From: Blastocatellia bacterium
Lineage (GTDB): Bacteria; Acidobacteriota; Blastocatellia; Pyrinomonadales; Pyrinomonadaceae
DNA: 64,000 nucleotides
Reading direction: 5' to 3'
Assembly (NCBI GenBank): GCA_013697915.1
Contig: JACCVY010000006.1
Span: 28,292-92,291, forward strand
A model generated the notes under the pieces. The model saw only the letters and a list, made by a program, of their open reading frames with translations, was not told where the DNA came from and did no database searches. Every line of letters begins with the position of its first letter. Position 1 is the first letter of the stretch. The translations under genes and the position numbers were made by a program. This document shows positions 50,779 to 60,187 of the stretch, piece after piece.

Positions 50779-51723
50779 CTACCCCGTCATCTCCCTTTCA
50801 CTTTCAACCATTGTTTCGCTCACCAGCATGGGCTCAATATCTGCCTCTAAATGCAACGCAATGTCGGAAAAGGCCCGCTCAGTTTCCGGGCGTGTCCAAC
50901 CATGTTCTTCCTTTAGCGAGTCTTCAACATTAGTGCGCAAATCCGCATGGATTCTCGTCAGGCGACGGCTGGCGGTGGCTTCATGCACGCCAAGAATGGC
51001 ACCGGCTTCGCGCAACTTAAGTCCATCAAAATAGTAAAGCTTTACTAATAATCGGTCCTCATCCGAGAGGTGGCCGATCGAAGCCGCTAACGCTTTTTGT
51101 AAATCAGCACTGGCGCGTTTTTCAGAAACTTCTACCTCCGGGTTAAACCTTTCGGCATGACCACTCCAGGAAGGACCTTCCTTCTGCAGCAAACGATCGA
51201 AATCAGCATCATCCTCAGTTTGCACCAGGCGCGATTGCTTTCGATGCTGGTCGACGGCTAGTTGTCCGACTACCGCGCGCAGCCAGCCAGCCAATGAGCC
51301 GCGGCCGGAATAGTAGGTCAGCTTGCTTGCCGGCTTGCCATCTTCGCGAATTCTCAGTCCGTGAAGTTCGGCCCAAATCGATTGTGCCAAATCTTCGGCA
51401 CCTTCCTCGTTGGCACTAACTGAACGGGCCGCCGAGCGCACAGTCGATCCGAAACGTGCGACCAGATCGGTCCAGGCTTTTTCGTTGCCTTGTTCGCAAG
51501 CCACAATCAGGCAAAGATCGTCCGCCTGGAGTTTGTCAACGAACTCATTAACCTCGGCAAGCGATGAGTCGGCGTTGTCCCGCAAAAGATATTTCTCAAG
51601 CGCCGCGCGAATCCTTGGTACCAGCGTCTCCCCAGAAATCGCATAGGTATCGCTGGCGCGCGCTAAGAGGCGCGCCGCGTTGGCCGCTAAAGTCTTCTCG
51701 ATTTCTTCAACTTTTCGATTCAC
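50779..51723 (-). CDS. ECF-like RNA polymerase sigma factor
   Basis: A 314-residue sigma-70-family protein. An N-terminal extension (about 1-70) precedes region 2 (GNEKAWTDLVARFG ... EEGAEDLAQSIWAEL, about 80-125), a linker rich in charged residues, and region 4 with helix-turn-helix LKLREAGAILGVHEATASRR (about 245-264). A C-terminal extension of about 45 residues follows. It is longer than a classical ECF factor. It is paired with the HC2 zinc-finger membrane protein downstream. The start is GTG 51723. The target promoters are unknown. Confidence 0.85.
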   Translation of the reverse strand: MNRKVEEIEKTLAANAARLLARASDTYAISGETLVPRIRAALEKYLLRDNADSSLAEVNEFVDKLQADDLCLIVACEQGNEKAWTDLVARFGSTVRSAARSVSANEEGAEDLAQSIWAELHGLRIREDGKPASKLTYYSGRGSLAGWLRAVVGQLAVDQHRKQSRLVQTEDDADFDRLLQKEGPSWSGHAERFNPEVEVSEKRASADLQKALAASIGHLSDEDRLLVKLYYFDGLKLREAGAILGVHEATASRRLTRIHADLRTNVEDSLKEEHGWTRPETERAFSDIALHLEADIEPMLVSETMVESEREMTG

Positions 51724-51918
51724 GGGGGGACCTGACCAGGTTTTGCCAATGCTAACACGTTGTACTCGACGCGGCGCGCCAAAAGGTTGGATGACTTCAA
51801 GCCCTGCGCGTTGCCGACGACCGCATTTTAAGTTATCAACTTTGACACCGTTTAGAGCCTGCGCTAGATTGAATTTCGCAAGTTAAGCCGTGCAATAATC
51901 CCGCAAATTGATTTTTCA

Positions 51919-52563
51919 ATGTTAAGAGTCACCGAAATATTTCGTTCAATCCAGGGCGAATCTACTTACGCCGGCCGCCCCTGCACCTTCATCAGACTAA
52001 CCGGTTGCCCGATGCGTTGTGTGTGGTGTGACAGTGAATACACCTTCAGTGGAGGCGAACACATCTCGCTGGCTCAAGTGATGGACCAGGTCAAGCTGTT
52101 CGGTTGTAGTCTGGTCGAAGTAACCGGCGGCGAACCATTGGCACAGCAGCCGGGCCTGGAATTAATTGAAGCGTTGTGTGCGGCAGATTATGAAGTGCTG
52201 GTGGAGACCGGCGGATACTTTTCAACCGAGAGCGTGGACCCAAGAGCCAAAATCATTCTCGACGTGAAGTGTCCGGCGTCAGGCGAAGCAGAGCGAAACC
52301 ACTGGCCCAACCTTGAGCGGTTACGAGCAGACAAAGACGAGGTTAAGTTTGTGATTGCTGATTTTGAAGACTGGGTGTACGCGCAAGAGATCATCAAAGA
52401 GCACAACCTGATCCAACGGACTAAGGCTGTGCTGATCTCGCCGGCGTGGGGTCTGATCGATTTGCAGGAGTTGGCTGAATCAGTGGCTGGCAGCGGACTG
52501 GAAGTTCGTATGCAACTGCAGTTGCACAAATACATCTGGGGACCTGAGGCCCGAAGCGTTTAA
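51919..52563 (+). CDS. queE: 7-carboxy-7-deazaguanine synthase
   Basis: A radical-SAM enzyme converting 6-carboxytetrahydropterin to CDG in queuosine/deazaguanine synthesis. The 214-residue product begins VTEIFRSIQGESTYAGRPC and has the cluster motif CPMRCVWC (Cys-x3-Cys-x2-Cys, about 31-38), then EVTGGEPLAQQPG (about 71) as SAM-contact motif. ATG 51919 fits the family start. queC begins on the last base of the stop codon, so the two are coupled. No preQ1 riboswitch could be made out upstream. Confidence 0.94.
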   Translation: MLRVTEIFRSIQGESTYAGRPCTFIRLTGCPMRCVWCDSEYTFSGGEHISLAQVMDQVKLFGCSLVEVTGGEPLAQQPGLELIEALCAADYEVLVETGGYFSTESVDPRAKIILDVKCPASGEAERNHWPNLERLRADKDEVKFVIADFEDWVYAQEIIKEHNLIQRTKAVLISPAWGLIDLQELAESVAGSGLEVRMQLQLHKYIWGPEARSV

Positions 52564-53309
52564 TGGGTGGACACGACGACATCGCTTACCGCGGCCCAGC
52601 CGAATCCAATGATGAGCAAGCCGAGTTGGCGGTTTGTCTTGTGTCGGGTGGCATGGATTCGTGCGTAACGGCGGCCATTGCTCATCGCGATGTTCCGCGG
52701 CTTGCATTTCTTCACATTTCGTATGGGCAGCGAACTGAGGCCCGGGAGCTACAAGCCTTTGAAGCGCTGGCCGAATACTATGGAATTAATGAGCGTCTCG
52801 TTGTTTCATTGGTCCATCTCGCTCAAATTGGTGGCTCCTCGTTAACTGACATTGGTCTTGCGATCGCTCCGGCAAATCTTCAAAGCCAGTCGATTCCCAC
52901 CAGCTATGTGCCGTTTCGCAATGCTCACCTGCTGTCCGTGGCTACCAGTTGGGCGGAAGTAATCGGTGGCCGCTATATCTACATCGGCGCTGTCGCCGAA
53001 GATTCTTCCGGTTACCCGGACTGTCGCCCGGAATTTTACGAAGCATTCCAAAGAACAATTGAAATAGGGACAAAGCCTTTGACGAAGGTCGAAATCAGAA
53101 CTCCAGTGATTGCCATGAATAAATCCGAGATTGTGCGACTTGGACAAGAGTTAAACGCGCCGCTCGAGCTTACCTGGTCGTGTTATGCACGTTCGGATAG
53201 AGCTTGCGGTGAGTGTGATTCCTGTGCTTTGCGCCTGCGGGCATTTCGTGCCGCCGGCGTTTCTGACCCGATTCCATATGTGCTTGACAGCGCGAGGTTT
53301 GCTTATTAA
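52563..53309 (+). CDS. queC: 7-cyano-7-deazaguanine synthase
   Basis: An ATP-dependent ligase making preQ0 from CDG and ammonia. The 248-residue product has the PP-loop CLVSGGMDSCVTAAIA (about 26-41), the substrate region TSYVPFRNAHLLSVA (about 112) and the zinc-binding cysteines in SCYARSDRACGECDSCALR (about 215-233). The first 20 residues are an unconserved extension. It overlaps queE by one base. queD and the later tgt/queA genes are not in the window. Confidence 0.94.
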   Translation: MGGHDDIAYRGPAESNDEQAELAVCLVSGGMDSCVTAAIAHRDVPRLAFLHISYGQRTEARELQAFEALAEYYGINERLVVSLVHLAQIGGSSLTDIGLAIAPANLQSQSIPTSYVPFRNAHLLSVATSWAEVIGGRYIYIGAVAEDSSGYPDCRPEFYEAFQRTIEIGTKPLTKVEIRTPVIAMNKSEIVRLGQELNAPLELTWSCYARSDRACGECDSCALRLRAFRAAGVSDPIPYVLDSARFAY

Positions 53310-53421
53310 CTTTAGGCCGCTCGTTTCAGTTTCAATGTTACAACCGGGAGTTGGTTCCGAGCATCCTATGGACTCTCCCGATATCTCAAAATTCTTAGTA
53401 AACTTTTTGGAGGAAGCCTTA

Positions 53422-54714
53422 ATGTTTCGCAGATATCTATTCGCCTCGGTCGCCCTTGTGGTGCTTTTTGTTGCGACTGCGGTTTTAGCAGCAGCACAGG
53501 CTGGCCAACTTCGCGGCCATGTGGCCATGAAGCAAGCTGACGGAACGACAGTGCCCGCCGCCGGCGCTCAGATTGATGTTTTCCGAACAGACATTCCCGG
53601 AAAATACGAAACTAAGACAGATAAGAAAGGTGAATTTGTATTCGCCGGATTGCCTTTCCAGGGAACCTACATAGTGGCAGCTAGTCTAGCGGGAGCGAGC
53701 CCGGATTGGATCCCAAACGTTAAAGCGGGTCGCGAGATTGATTACCCGTTCACCTTAACGCCTGGTGACGGCGCCCGATTGACTCTGGAGCAGATGAAGG
53801 CAGCGATGGCGCAAAAGTCCGGGAGTGGTGGTGGCGCTGCCCAACCGAGTGCGGTGGACAAGGCCAAGCAAGCGGAAATCGCGCGCGAGGTTGCGGAAAT
53901 TGCTGCTTCCAACGAGAAGGCTAAGAATGCCAACGTAATCATCGACCGAACGTTCAAAGCGGGAAACGCGGCGCTGTTGGCAAAAAACTACGATGAAGCG
54001 ATTAAACAATATCAGGAAGGTCTTGCAGCCGATGCAGGGCAGTCCGCGCTTTTGACGAACGAAGCCGCAGCGTACAAAGCGCGTGGTGTGGAAAAGTACA
54101 ACGCGGGCATTTCCGCAACAGACGATGCCGCAAAAAACTCCAGCCTTGAGGCCGCAAAAAGCGATTTTAAAGCTGCCGCCGAGGCCAGCGCGAAAGCTGC
54201 GACATTGATCAAAGCGCTGCCGGTTCCTGCCGAGCCCGCAGAGTTGGCACGTTACAATGGAAATAAAATTGCCGCGTTCAGCACGAATGCGGAAGCAATG
54301 CGTCTTCTGGTCACAAAAGTTGATTCAACTCAAGCCGATGCCGGTTTAGCAGCTTTCAAGGATTACATCGCAGCGGAGCCTGATCCGGTGAAGAAAGCTA
54401 AGGCACAACTGGATGCTGCGCAGATGCTTTTGGACGCAGGAGCCGTCGATAAGTCATATGCTGAGTTTCACACGATTCTCGAAGCGCAGCCCGACAACCC
54501 TGATGCGAATTTGGGCGCCGGACTATCGCTGTTCGCCAGTGGCGACAAAGCAAAATATCAGAACGCAGCAAACTACCTTCAGCACTACGTGGACGTTGCT
54601 CCGGACACGCACAAATTCAAGGCTGATGCCAAAGCAATTCTGGCTGAGCTGAAGAACACCGAAAAGGTTGTGCCGGACAAAACTACGAGTCCTACCCGCC
54701 GTCGTCGTCCCTGA
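53422..54714 (+). CDS. Exported TPR protein with carboxypeptidase-regulatory-like domain
   Basis: A 430-residue protein. Signal peptide YLFASVALVVLFVATAVLAAAQ; then a beta-sandwich regulatory-like domain (about 28-112, AAGAQIDVFRTDIPGKYETK ... KGEFVFAGLPFQGTYIV); a helical region; tetratricopeptide repeats (about 175-230 and 320-415, e.g. ALLAKNYDEAIKQYQEGLAA); and a basic C-terminus. TTGGAGGAAG before ATG 53422 fixes the start; the track start at 53185 overlaps queC. It sits upstream of the pilus cluster but is separated by a strong terminator and a new promoter, so it is an independent unit. Partner unknown. Confidence 0.8.
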   Translation: MFRRYLFASVALVVLFVATAVLAAAQAGQLRGHVAMKQADGTTVPAAGAQIDVFRTDIPGKYETKTDKKGEFVFAGLPFQGTYIVAASLAGASPDWIPNVKAGREIDYPFTLTPGDGARLTLEQMKAAMAQKSGSGGGAAQPSAVDKAKQAEIAREVAEIAASNEKAKNANVIIDRTFKAGNAALLAKNYDEAIKQYQEGLAADAGQSALLTNEAAAYKARGVEKYNAGISATDDAAKNSSLEAAKSDFKAAAEASAKAATLIKALPVPAEPAELARYNGNKIAAFSTNAEAMRLLVTKVDSTQADAGLAAFKDYIAAEPDPVKKAKAQLDAAQMLLDAGAVDKSYAEFHTILEAQPDNPDANLGAGLSLFASGDKAKYQNAANYLQHYVDVAPDTHKFKADAKAILAELKNTEKVVPDKTTSPTRRRRP

Positions 54715-54734
54715 TAACTGTCCGACGCTTAGAT

Positions 54735-54773
54735 AAAAGCCGTGACCGGGACCTTCAACCCCTCACGGCTTTT
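54735..54773 (+). terminator. Intrinsic terminator after the TPR gene
   Basis: A perfect 11-bp stem, AAAAGCCGTGA / TCACGGCTTTT, with a 17-base loop, followed by a T run. Confidence 0.88.
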
Positions 54774-54854
54774 TGCTGCTCGTTTCGGCTGCACGCCTTC
54801 ACTCCGAACCAACTGAAGGGCGCAATTTGAGCTTATTTCTTGAAAATTTCGGTC

Positions 54855-54883
54855 TTGACAGTGCAGGAGTCAACTTGTACTAT
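54855..54883 (+). promoter_or_regulatory. Sigma-70-type promoter of the pilB operon
   Basis: A perfect -35 TTGACA, a 17-base spacer and -10 TACTAT, lying 130 bases before the pilB start and after the upstream terminator. It suggests constitutive supply of the pilus motor genes, in contrast to the sigma-54 sites for the pilins. Confidence 0.65.
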
Positions 54884-55012
54884 CTTTGACCAACGGTGTT
54901 TAGCGCCGTCCGCTGTCAGTCCCAACCCCAGCCCTGCACTAGACTTTTTGAGCAGAATTCGGCGGCCCGTCCCGTCAAACCATTTCTTGGATATCTCAGC
55001 ATCGGGGTACAA

Positions 55013-56812
55013 ATGTCCGCTAAACTAGGCGAAATTCTCGTTCGGGAGAATCTCATCAGCCCGCAGCATCTGCGTGAAGCACTGGACTACCAACGCGAGC
55101 ACGGCGGTCGTTTGGGCTATAATCTTGTCAAACTCGGCCTCGTCTCTGACGACATGATCACGGCTGTTCTGTCGCGGCAGTACGGCATTCCTTCCGTCAA
55201 CCTGGAACTCTTCCAAATCGACGAACAGGTCCTGCACCTCATACCGCAGGAAGTGGCGCAGAAGTATTCTGTGCTACCTCTATCTCGCGTAGGCGCCAGC
55301 CTAACGCTGGCTATGGTGGATCCCACCAACGTGTTTGCCATGGATGACGTCAAGTTCATGACCGGGCTTAACGTCGAGCCAGTGGTAGTCGCGGAAGCAA
55401 GTATCCAACACGCAATCGCCCGTTACTACGGCACCTCCAAAGAAATTGAATTGTCGGCTATCGGCGTCGATGAAGTAGTGTTCGAAGGGGCAAGTGCTAA
55501 AAGCGCCAACGGCGGCATCACTCACGCCGACCTCGTTTCTCTGGACACCATCGACTTTGATACTGATCGCACCGAGGACGTCGAAGTACTCGAAGACAAC
55601 GAAGAGATCGATCTCTCTACACTCTCTCGGATCAGCGAGGACGCTCCGGTTGTCAGATTAGTAAATGTGCTGCTGGTCGATGCGCTTCGTCGCGGAGCAT
55701 CAGACATCCACGTCGAACCTTACGAAAAGGAACTGCGCATCCGCTTCCGTATTGACGGTGTTCTTTACGATGTAATGCGTCCACCACTGAAGATGCGTGA
55801 TGCTCTGATTTCGCGCGTCAAGATCATGGCGAAACTGGACATCTCTGAAAAGCGTCTACCTCAGGATGGTCGCATCAAAATCAAAGTGAAGGTTGATGCG
55901 CGTTCGCGCGAACTCGACTTTCGCGTTTCCACACTGCCCACCTTGTTTGGCGAAAAAGTTGTGCTTCGTCTGTTGGATAAAGAAAACCTGATGCTTGACA
56001 TGACCAAGCTGGGTTTCGAGCCTGGATCGCTGGTGAAATTTCAGCGCAACATATCCAAGCCTTACGGTATGGTGCTGGTAACCGGGCCGACAGGCAGTGG
56101 TAAGACAAATACGCTTTATTCCGCACTGCAATCCCTCAACACGGTTCAGACGAACATTATGACGGCCGAGGATCCTGTCGAATTCAATTTGATGGGAATA
56201 AACCAGGTGCAAATGAAAGAGCAGATCGGTCTGAACTTTGCGGCCGCTCTTCGTTCTTTCCTGCGTCAGGATCCCAACATCATCCTGGTCGGAGAAATTC
56301 GCGACTTTGAAACCGCAGAAATTGCTATCAAAGCAGCATTGACCGGCCATCTAGTGCTTTCCACACTGCACACGAATGATGCTCCCTCCACCATTTCCCG
56401 GCTGATGAACATGGGTATCGAGCCTTTCCTCGTCGCCACCAGCGTCAACCTCATACAAGCCCAACGCCTTATTCGCCGCGTTTGTAAGGACTGCAAGCGT
56501 GAGCACCCCACCCCGCCGGAAGCCCTCATGGAAGTTGGTTTCTCCGCCGAAGATGCCAAGAACCTCAAGACGTATAAAGGCAAGGGTTGTTCGACTTGCA
56601 ACAACACGGGTTACAAAGGTCGCATTGGTCTTTATGAAGTAATGGAAGTTAATGATGACATACGCGAGCTGATCCTAATCGGCGCTTCCTCGCTCGAATT
56701 GAGAAAGAAAGCGATTGAAGACGGAATGATCACCTTGCGCGAATCCGGACTGACTAAGGTTCGTGCCGGCTTAACCACGCTCGACGAAGTTGTTCGCGAG
56801 ACAGTGGCCTAG
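55013..56812 (+). CDS. pilB: Type IV pilus extension ATPase PilB
   Basis: A hexameric cytoplasmic ATPase that drives pilin polymerisation. The 599-residue product has a GspE N-terminal domain (about 1-150; MSAKLGEILVRENLISP) and a catalytic domain with Walker A VTGPTGSGKTNTLYS (about 358), Asp box AEDPVEFNLMG, Walker B ILVGEIRDFETAEIA and His box LSTLHTNDAPSTISRL. The zinc-binding pairs are CKDC and CSTC (about 490-525). I start at ATG 55013, where the family begins; the 39 extra residues of the track ORF have no match to the fold. First gene of pilB-hyp-pilT-pilC. Confidence 0.95.
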   Translation: MSAKLGEILVRENLISPQHLREALDYQREHGGRLGYNLVKLGLVSDDMITAVLSRQYGIPSVNLELFQIDEQVLHLIPQEVAQKYSVLPLSRVGASLTLAMVDPTNVFAMDDVKFMTGLNVEPVVVAEASIQHAIARYYGTSKEIELSAIGVDEVVFEGASAKSANGGITHADLVSLDTIDFDTDRTEDVEVLEDNEEIDLSTLSRISEDAPVVRLVNVLLVDALRRGASDIHVEPYEKELRIRFRIDGVLYDVMRPPLKMRDALISRVKIMAKLDISEKRLPQDGRIKIKVKVDARSRELDFRVSTLPTLFGEKVVLRLLDKENLMLDMTKLGFEPGSLVKFQRNISKPYGMVLVTGPTGSGKTNTLYSALQSLNTVQTNIMTAEDPVEFNLMGINQVQMKEQIGLNFAAALRSFLRQDPNIILVGEIRDFETAEIAIKAALTGHLVLSTLHTNDAPSTISRLMNMGIEPFLVATSVNLIQAQRLIRRVCKDCKREHPTPPEALMEVGFSAEDAKNLKTYKGKGCSTCNNTGYKGRIGLYEVMEVNDDIRELILIGASSLELRKKAIEDGMITLRESGLTKVRAGLTTLDEVVRETVA

Positions 56813-56827
56813 AAAGAAGGAAGAATT

Positions 56828-57565
56828 ATGTTGCGAACAGTAGCGCTCTCACTTCTGATGCTGATTTCAGTAGGCGTAATGCTGCCTTTTGCCAGTTCGA
56901 CGGCGCACGGCATTCGCCAGAGTTCCGTGTCAAATCATCACCGGCGCTATCGACGCCATTCGCGCGCATGGTGGCGACGTCATCGCGCCCGTTTGCGGAT
57001 GCGCCGCGCCGCGGCAATGGCCCACCGCAATGCCCCGCTTGGCCCGGTTCTGATGCTGCCAACAAATAGTCTGCTGCCGACCGCCGCGCTGCCAAAGCTA
57101 CCTGCCGGCTGGGATAAACCTGCCGTCGCCAACAACGGGGAAATCAAATTCAAGAGCGAAAGCACTGCGCCGGCTCCGAGCCAGGCCACACTTTCTGTTA
57201 TTGCTCGCAGCCGCCCAAATCCTGCTTACCTTACGCAACGAGAAGAGCGAAGCATGCTCGCGGGTGTAACCTTCGCTGATTTGCGCCGCACGGTGATCGA
57301 AAAAATGATCAAAGCTGGTGGCTGGGTAGTAAACGATTACCAGCGCCAGGTTAATGGCGCGCGCGTTTTCGTAGTTATCGCACAAACTCCCAGCGACGGA
57401 CGTTCGCCGGAGAAAGCGTGGAACTTCTACTTCGCCGAGATCGACGGAAAAATTTACAGCCTGAGCCTGAATACGCCAGTGCAGTATTCAGATCGATTGG
57501 CTGCCGAAGGTGAAAAGTTCCTTTCCTCGTTGCGCGAAAAAGCTAACGCAACGGACAAACGGTAA
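56828..57565 (+). CDS. Exported Arg-rich hypothetical protein between pilB and pilT
   Basis: A 245-residue protein with a signal peptide (LSLLMLISVGVMLPFASSTAHG). A strikingly basic block of about 35 residues follows (HHRRYRRHSRAWWRRHRARL and onward). Then come a linker and a C-terminal folded domain (about 125-240) with FADLRRTVIEKMIKAGGWVV and NFYFAEIDGKIYSLSL. The start ATG 56828 has GAAGGAAG upstream, 15 bases after the pilB stop. I do not recognise the family. Its place inside the motor operon suggests a pilus-related envelope role, perhaps binding an anionic partner; this is inference. Confidence 0.75.
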   Translation: MLRTVALSLLMLISVGVMLPFASSTAHGIRQSSVSNHHRRYRRHSRAWWRRHRARLRMRRAAAMAHRNAPLGPVLMLPTNSLLPTAALPKLPAGWDKPAVANNGEIKFKSESTAPAPSQATLSVIARSRPNPAYLTQREERSMLAGVTFADLRRTVIEKMIKAGGWVVNDYQRQVNGARVFVVIAQTPSDGRSPEKAWNFYFAEIDGKIYSLSLNTPVQYSDRLAAEGEKFLSSLREKANATDKR

Positions 57566-57621
57566 GTCTGCCAGGGCTGCTGCAACTAACTACACCGACT
57601 TCACTTCAGGAGCTGCCGCTA

Positions 57622-58800
57622 ATGCCATTGAACGATTCAACCCCGCAAATCACCCTCTCGGAACTGCTGCGCAAGCTGTCGGAACTGGGCGGTTCGGATT
57701 TGCACATCACCACAGGCTCGGCGCCTCAAGTCCGCGTTGATGGACATCTTCGATCGCTGGAAGGCTATCGCGAGATGACTGCCGCCGATACTAAGCAGCT
57801 CGCCTACTCGGTGCTCACCGACGCCCAGAAACATCGTTTTGAAGAGAACCTCGAGCTCGATTTTTCTTTTGGTGTGAAGGGCCTCTCTCGCTTTCGCGCC
57901 AACCTCTTCAATCAGAGAGGCGCGGTCGGCGCCGTGTTCCGAGCCATTCCTTACGAAATCAAAGCATTCGAAGACCTTGGCCTGCCGCCTGTCGTCAAAC
58001 AGCTTTGCGATAAACCGCGCGGTTTGATTCTGGTCACGGGACCGACCGGCTCCGGTAAATCAACCACGTTGGCTTCAATGATCGACAAGATCAATCGCGA
58101 TCGACACGAGCATATTTTGACGATCGAAGACCCAATCGAGTTTCTGCATAACCACAAGAATTGTCTGGTGAACCAGAGGGAAGTCAACGCCGATACTCAT
58201 GGGTTTGCAGCCGCACTGCGCACTGCTTTGCGTCAGGATCCGGATATTGTCCTGGTCGGTGAAATGCGCGACTTGGAAACGATTGAGTCGGCGCTGCGCA
58301 TCGCAGAAACTGGACATCTCACACTGGCTACCTTGCACACTAATTCGGCTGCATCCACCATCAACCGCATCATCGATGTTTTCCCGTCGGATCAGCAATC
58401 ACAGATTCGCGCCCAGCTTTCGCTCGTGCTTGAAGGCATTCTTTGCCAAGCGCTGCTGCCGCGCGCCGAAGGGACCGGCCGAGCCATGGCGCTTGAGATA
58501 TTGGTTCCCAACACCGCCATCCGAAACCTGATTCGCGAAGACAAAGTCCATCAAATCTATTCGATGATGCAAACCGGTCAGGACAAGTATGGTATGCAGA
58601 CCTTTAATCAAGCGCTCGCGACTCTCTATCACAAGCGCTCAATCAGCATGGATACAGCCTTGCAACGATCGTCAAACGTCGATGAGTTGAAAGAGCTGAT
58701 CGAACGCGGGTCGGGACTTAATACCGGCAATGGAAATAAACTACATCCGAGTCCCTACGCGCAGGGTCGACCAATCGGAACTAGACCAGCGGTTAGATAA
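57622..58800 (+). CDS. pilT: Type IV pilus retraction ATPase PilT
   Basis: Depolymerises pili for twitching motility and DNA uptake. The 392-residue product shows GGSDLHITTGSAPQVRVDG near the N-terminus, Walker A VTGPTGSGKSTTLAS (about 135), LTIEDPIEFLH, Walker B VLVGEMRDLETIESAL, LATLHTNSAASTINRI and the PilT-specific C-terminal AIRNLIRE motif (about 295). AGGAG precedes ATG 57622. The C-terminal 30 residues are extra and low-complexity. Confidence 0.95.
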   Translation: MPLNDSTPQITLSELLRKLSELGGSDLHITTGSAPQVRVDGHLRSLEGYREMTAADTKQLAYSVLTDAQKHRFEENLELDFSFGVKGLSRFRANLFNQRGAVGAVFRAIPYEIKAFEDLGLPPVVKQLCDKPRGLILVTGPTGSGKSTTLASMIDKINRDRHEHILTIEDPIEFLHNHKNCLVNQREVNADTHGFAAALRTALRQDPDIVLVGEMRDLETIESALRIAETGHLTLATLHTNSAASTINRIIDVFPSDQQSQIRAQLSLVLEGILCQALLPRAEGTGRAMALEILVPNTAIRNLIREDKVHQIYSMMQTGQDKYGMQTFNQALATLYHKRSISMDTALQRSSNVDELKELIERGSGLNTGNGNKLHPSPYAQGRPIGTRPAVR

Positions 58801-58826
58801 ACTGCCTTTCCTGGAGCTTCAACGCT

Positions 58827-60056
58827 ATGCCTACTTACGTATTCAAAGGCCGCAACAAACTAAATGAGACTATTGTCGGTGAACGAGTTGCCGACAACCG
58901 CGATGCGCTGCGACAGATCCTGCGTCGCGAGCAGGTGACGCTCACGTCCGTCAAGGAAAAAGGCCGCGAGATAGGAATTCCGAAGATCGGCGGCCGAAAG
59001 AAAGTTAAGGCCAAGGATCTTTCTATCTTCACGCGTCAGTTTTCAGTGATGATCGACGCCGGTTTGCCGCTGGTCCAGTGTCTGGAGATTCTGGCCCAAC
59101 AGCAGGACAACAAATACTTTCAGCAGATCCTTCTGCAAGTGCGCCAGGATGTTGAGGAAGGCTCGACTCTGTCAGGAGCGATGGCGCGCCACCCGCGCGT
59201 TTTCGATCAACTCTACTCCAACATGGTCGAAGCAGGTGAAACAGGCGGTATTCTCGACTTGATTTTGCAGCGCCTTTCGACCTTCATCGAAAAGATTGTC
59301 AAACTGAAACGCGACGTGATTTCCGCGATGATCTATCCGGCGGCGGTCATACTGTTGGCGGTCGCTGCAGTGGCCGTAATCATGGTCGTCGTAATTCCAC
59401 AGTTTCAGAATATTTTTCTAGGCTTGCTGGGACCAGGCGAACAACTTCCCCTGCCCACACGAATCGTGGTCGGCATCAGTAGTTTTCTTGCCGGCTGGGG
59501 TGGACTCGCCATCCTGGTTGGCATTATCGCGTTTGTGATCGCGTTTCGTTCTTATTATAAAACCGACAACGGACGCAAGATCATTGATCGCCTGACTCTA
59601 AAGCTGCCAATTCTGGGAGACATCATGCGCAAAATCGCAGTTGCGCGATTCTCTCGAACCCTGTCGACGTTGCTCTCTTCCGGAGTGCCCATTCTTCAGT
59701 CGCTTGATATTACCGCTCGCACTGCTGGAAACGTAATCATCGAGGAGGCCATCCACAGCGTGCGCATGGGCGTGGAACGCGGTGAAAATTTTGTGGACCC
59801 GCTCAAGGCCACCGATGTCTTTCCGCACATGGTGGCCCAGATGGTAGGCATTGGTGAGCAGACAGGCGCACTCGATGCGATGCTCGGCAAGATCGCGGAC
59901 TTTTACGAACAGGAAGTTGATGCCGCCATCGCAAACCTGCTGACGCTAATGGAACCTCTCCTGATTGGTTTCCTGGGCGTCACCATCGGTTCAATCGTGA
60001 TTGCGATGTACCTGCCACTATTCACGCTGATCGGAAAGCTTGCCACGGCTCACTAA
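58827..60056 (+). CDS. pilC: Type IV pilus inner-membrane platform protein PilC
   Basis: A polytopic platform coupling PilB/PilT to the fibre. The 409-residue product has two T2SSF domains: FTRQFSVMIDAGLPLVQCLEI (about 70) and FSRTLSTLLSSGVPILQSLDI (about 275), each followed by the EAG/GEQTG motif (NMVEAGETGGILD; MVGIGEQTGALD). Three transmembrane segments are at about 170-195, 215-240 and 375-400. The ATG has GGAG nearby, 26 bases past pilT. A terminator follows. Confidence 0.95.
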   Translation: MPTYVFKGRNKLNETIVGERVADNRDALRQILRREQVTLTSVKEKGREIGIPKIGGRKKVKAKDLSIFTRQFSVMIDAGLPLVQCLEILAQQQDNKYFQQILLQVRQDVEEGSTLSGAMARHPRVFDQLYSNMVEAGETGGILDLILQRLSTFIEKIVKLKRDVISAMIYPAAVILLAVAAVAVIMVVVIPQFQNIFLGLLGPGEQLPLPTRIVVGISSFLAGWGGLAILVGIIAFVIAFRSYYKTDNGRKIIDRLTLKLPILGDIMRKIAVARFSRTLSTLLSSGVPILQSLDITARTAGNVIIEEAIHSVRMGVERGENFVDPLKATDVFPHMVAQMVGIGEQTGALDAMLGKIADFYEQEVDAAIANLLTLMEPLLIGFLGVTIGSIVIAMYLPLFTLIGKLATAH

Positions 60057-60081
60057 ACCGTTCAGCAGCTCGTGATTACTT

Positions 60082-60109
60082 GGGGAGGCTCGATCGAGTC
60101 TCCCCTTTT
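60082..60109 (+). terminator. Intrinsic terminator after pilC
   Basis: GGGGAGGCTC-GATC-GAGTCTCCCC (10 pairs, one G-T wobble) followed by TTTTC. It separates the motor operon from pilSR. Confidence 0.82.
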
Positions 60110-60123
60110 CTTTGGTGAGATGC

Positions 60124-60135
60124 GGAAGCGCTTCC
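60124..60135. promoter_or_regulatory. Perfect palindrome GGAAGCGCTTCC upstream of pilS
   Basis: A 12-bp perfect palindrome with a central CG, resembling LacI/CcpA-type operators, 53 bases before the pilS start. Regulation by such a protein is speculative. Confidence 0.3.
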
Positions 60136-60187
60136 AAGGAAAAACGTTGTCCGTTCGTTCAGCGCTCTGTGGTAGGCTTTCCGCCCA

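Noticed and set aside
51830-51918. Possible preQ1 riboswitch before queE
   Set aside because: No recognisable preQ1 aptamer core or ribosome-site sequestering hairpin could be found by eye.
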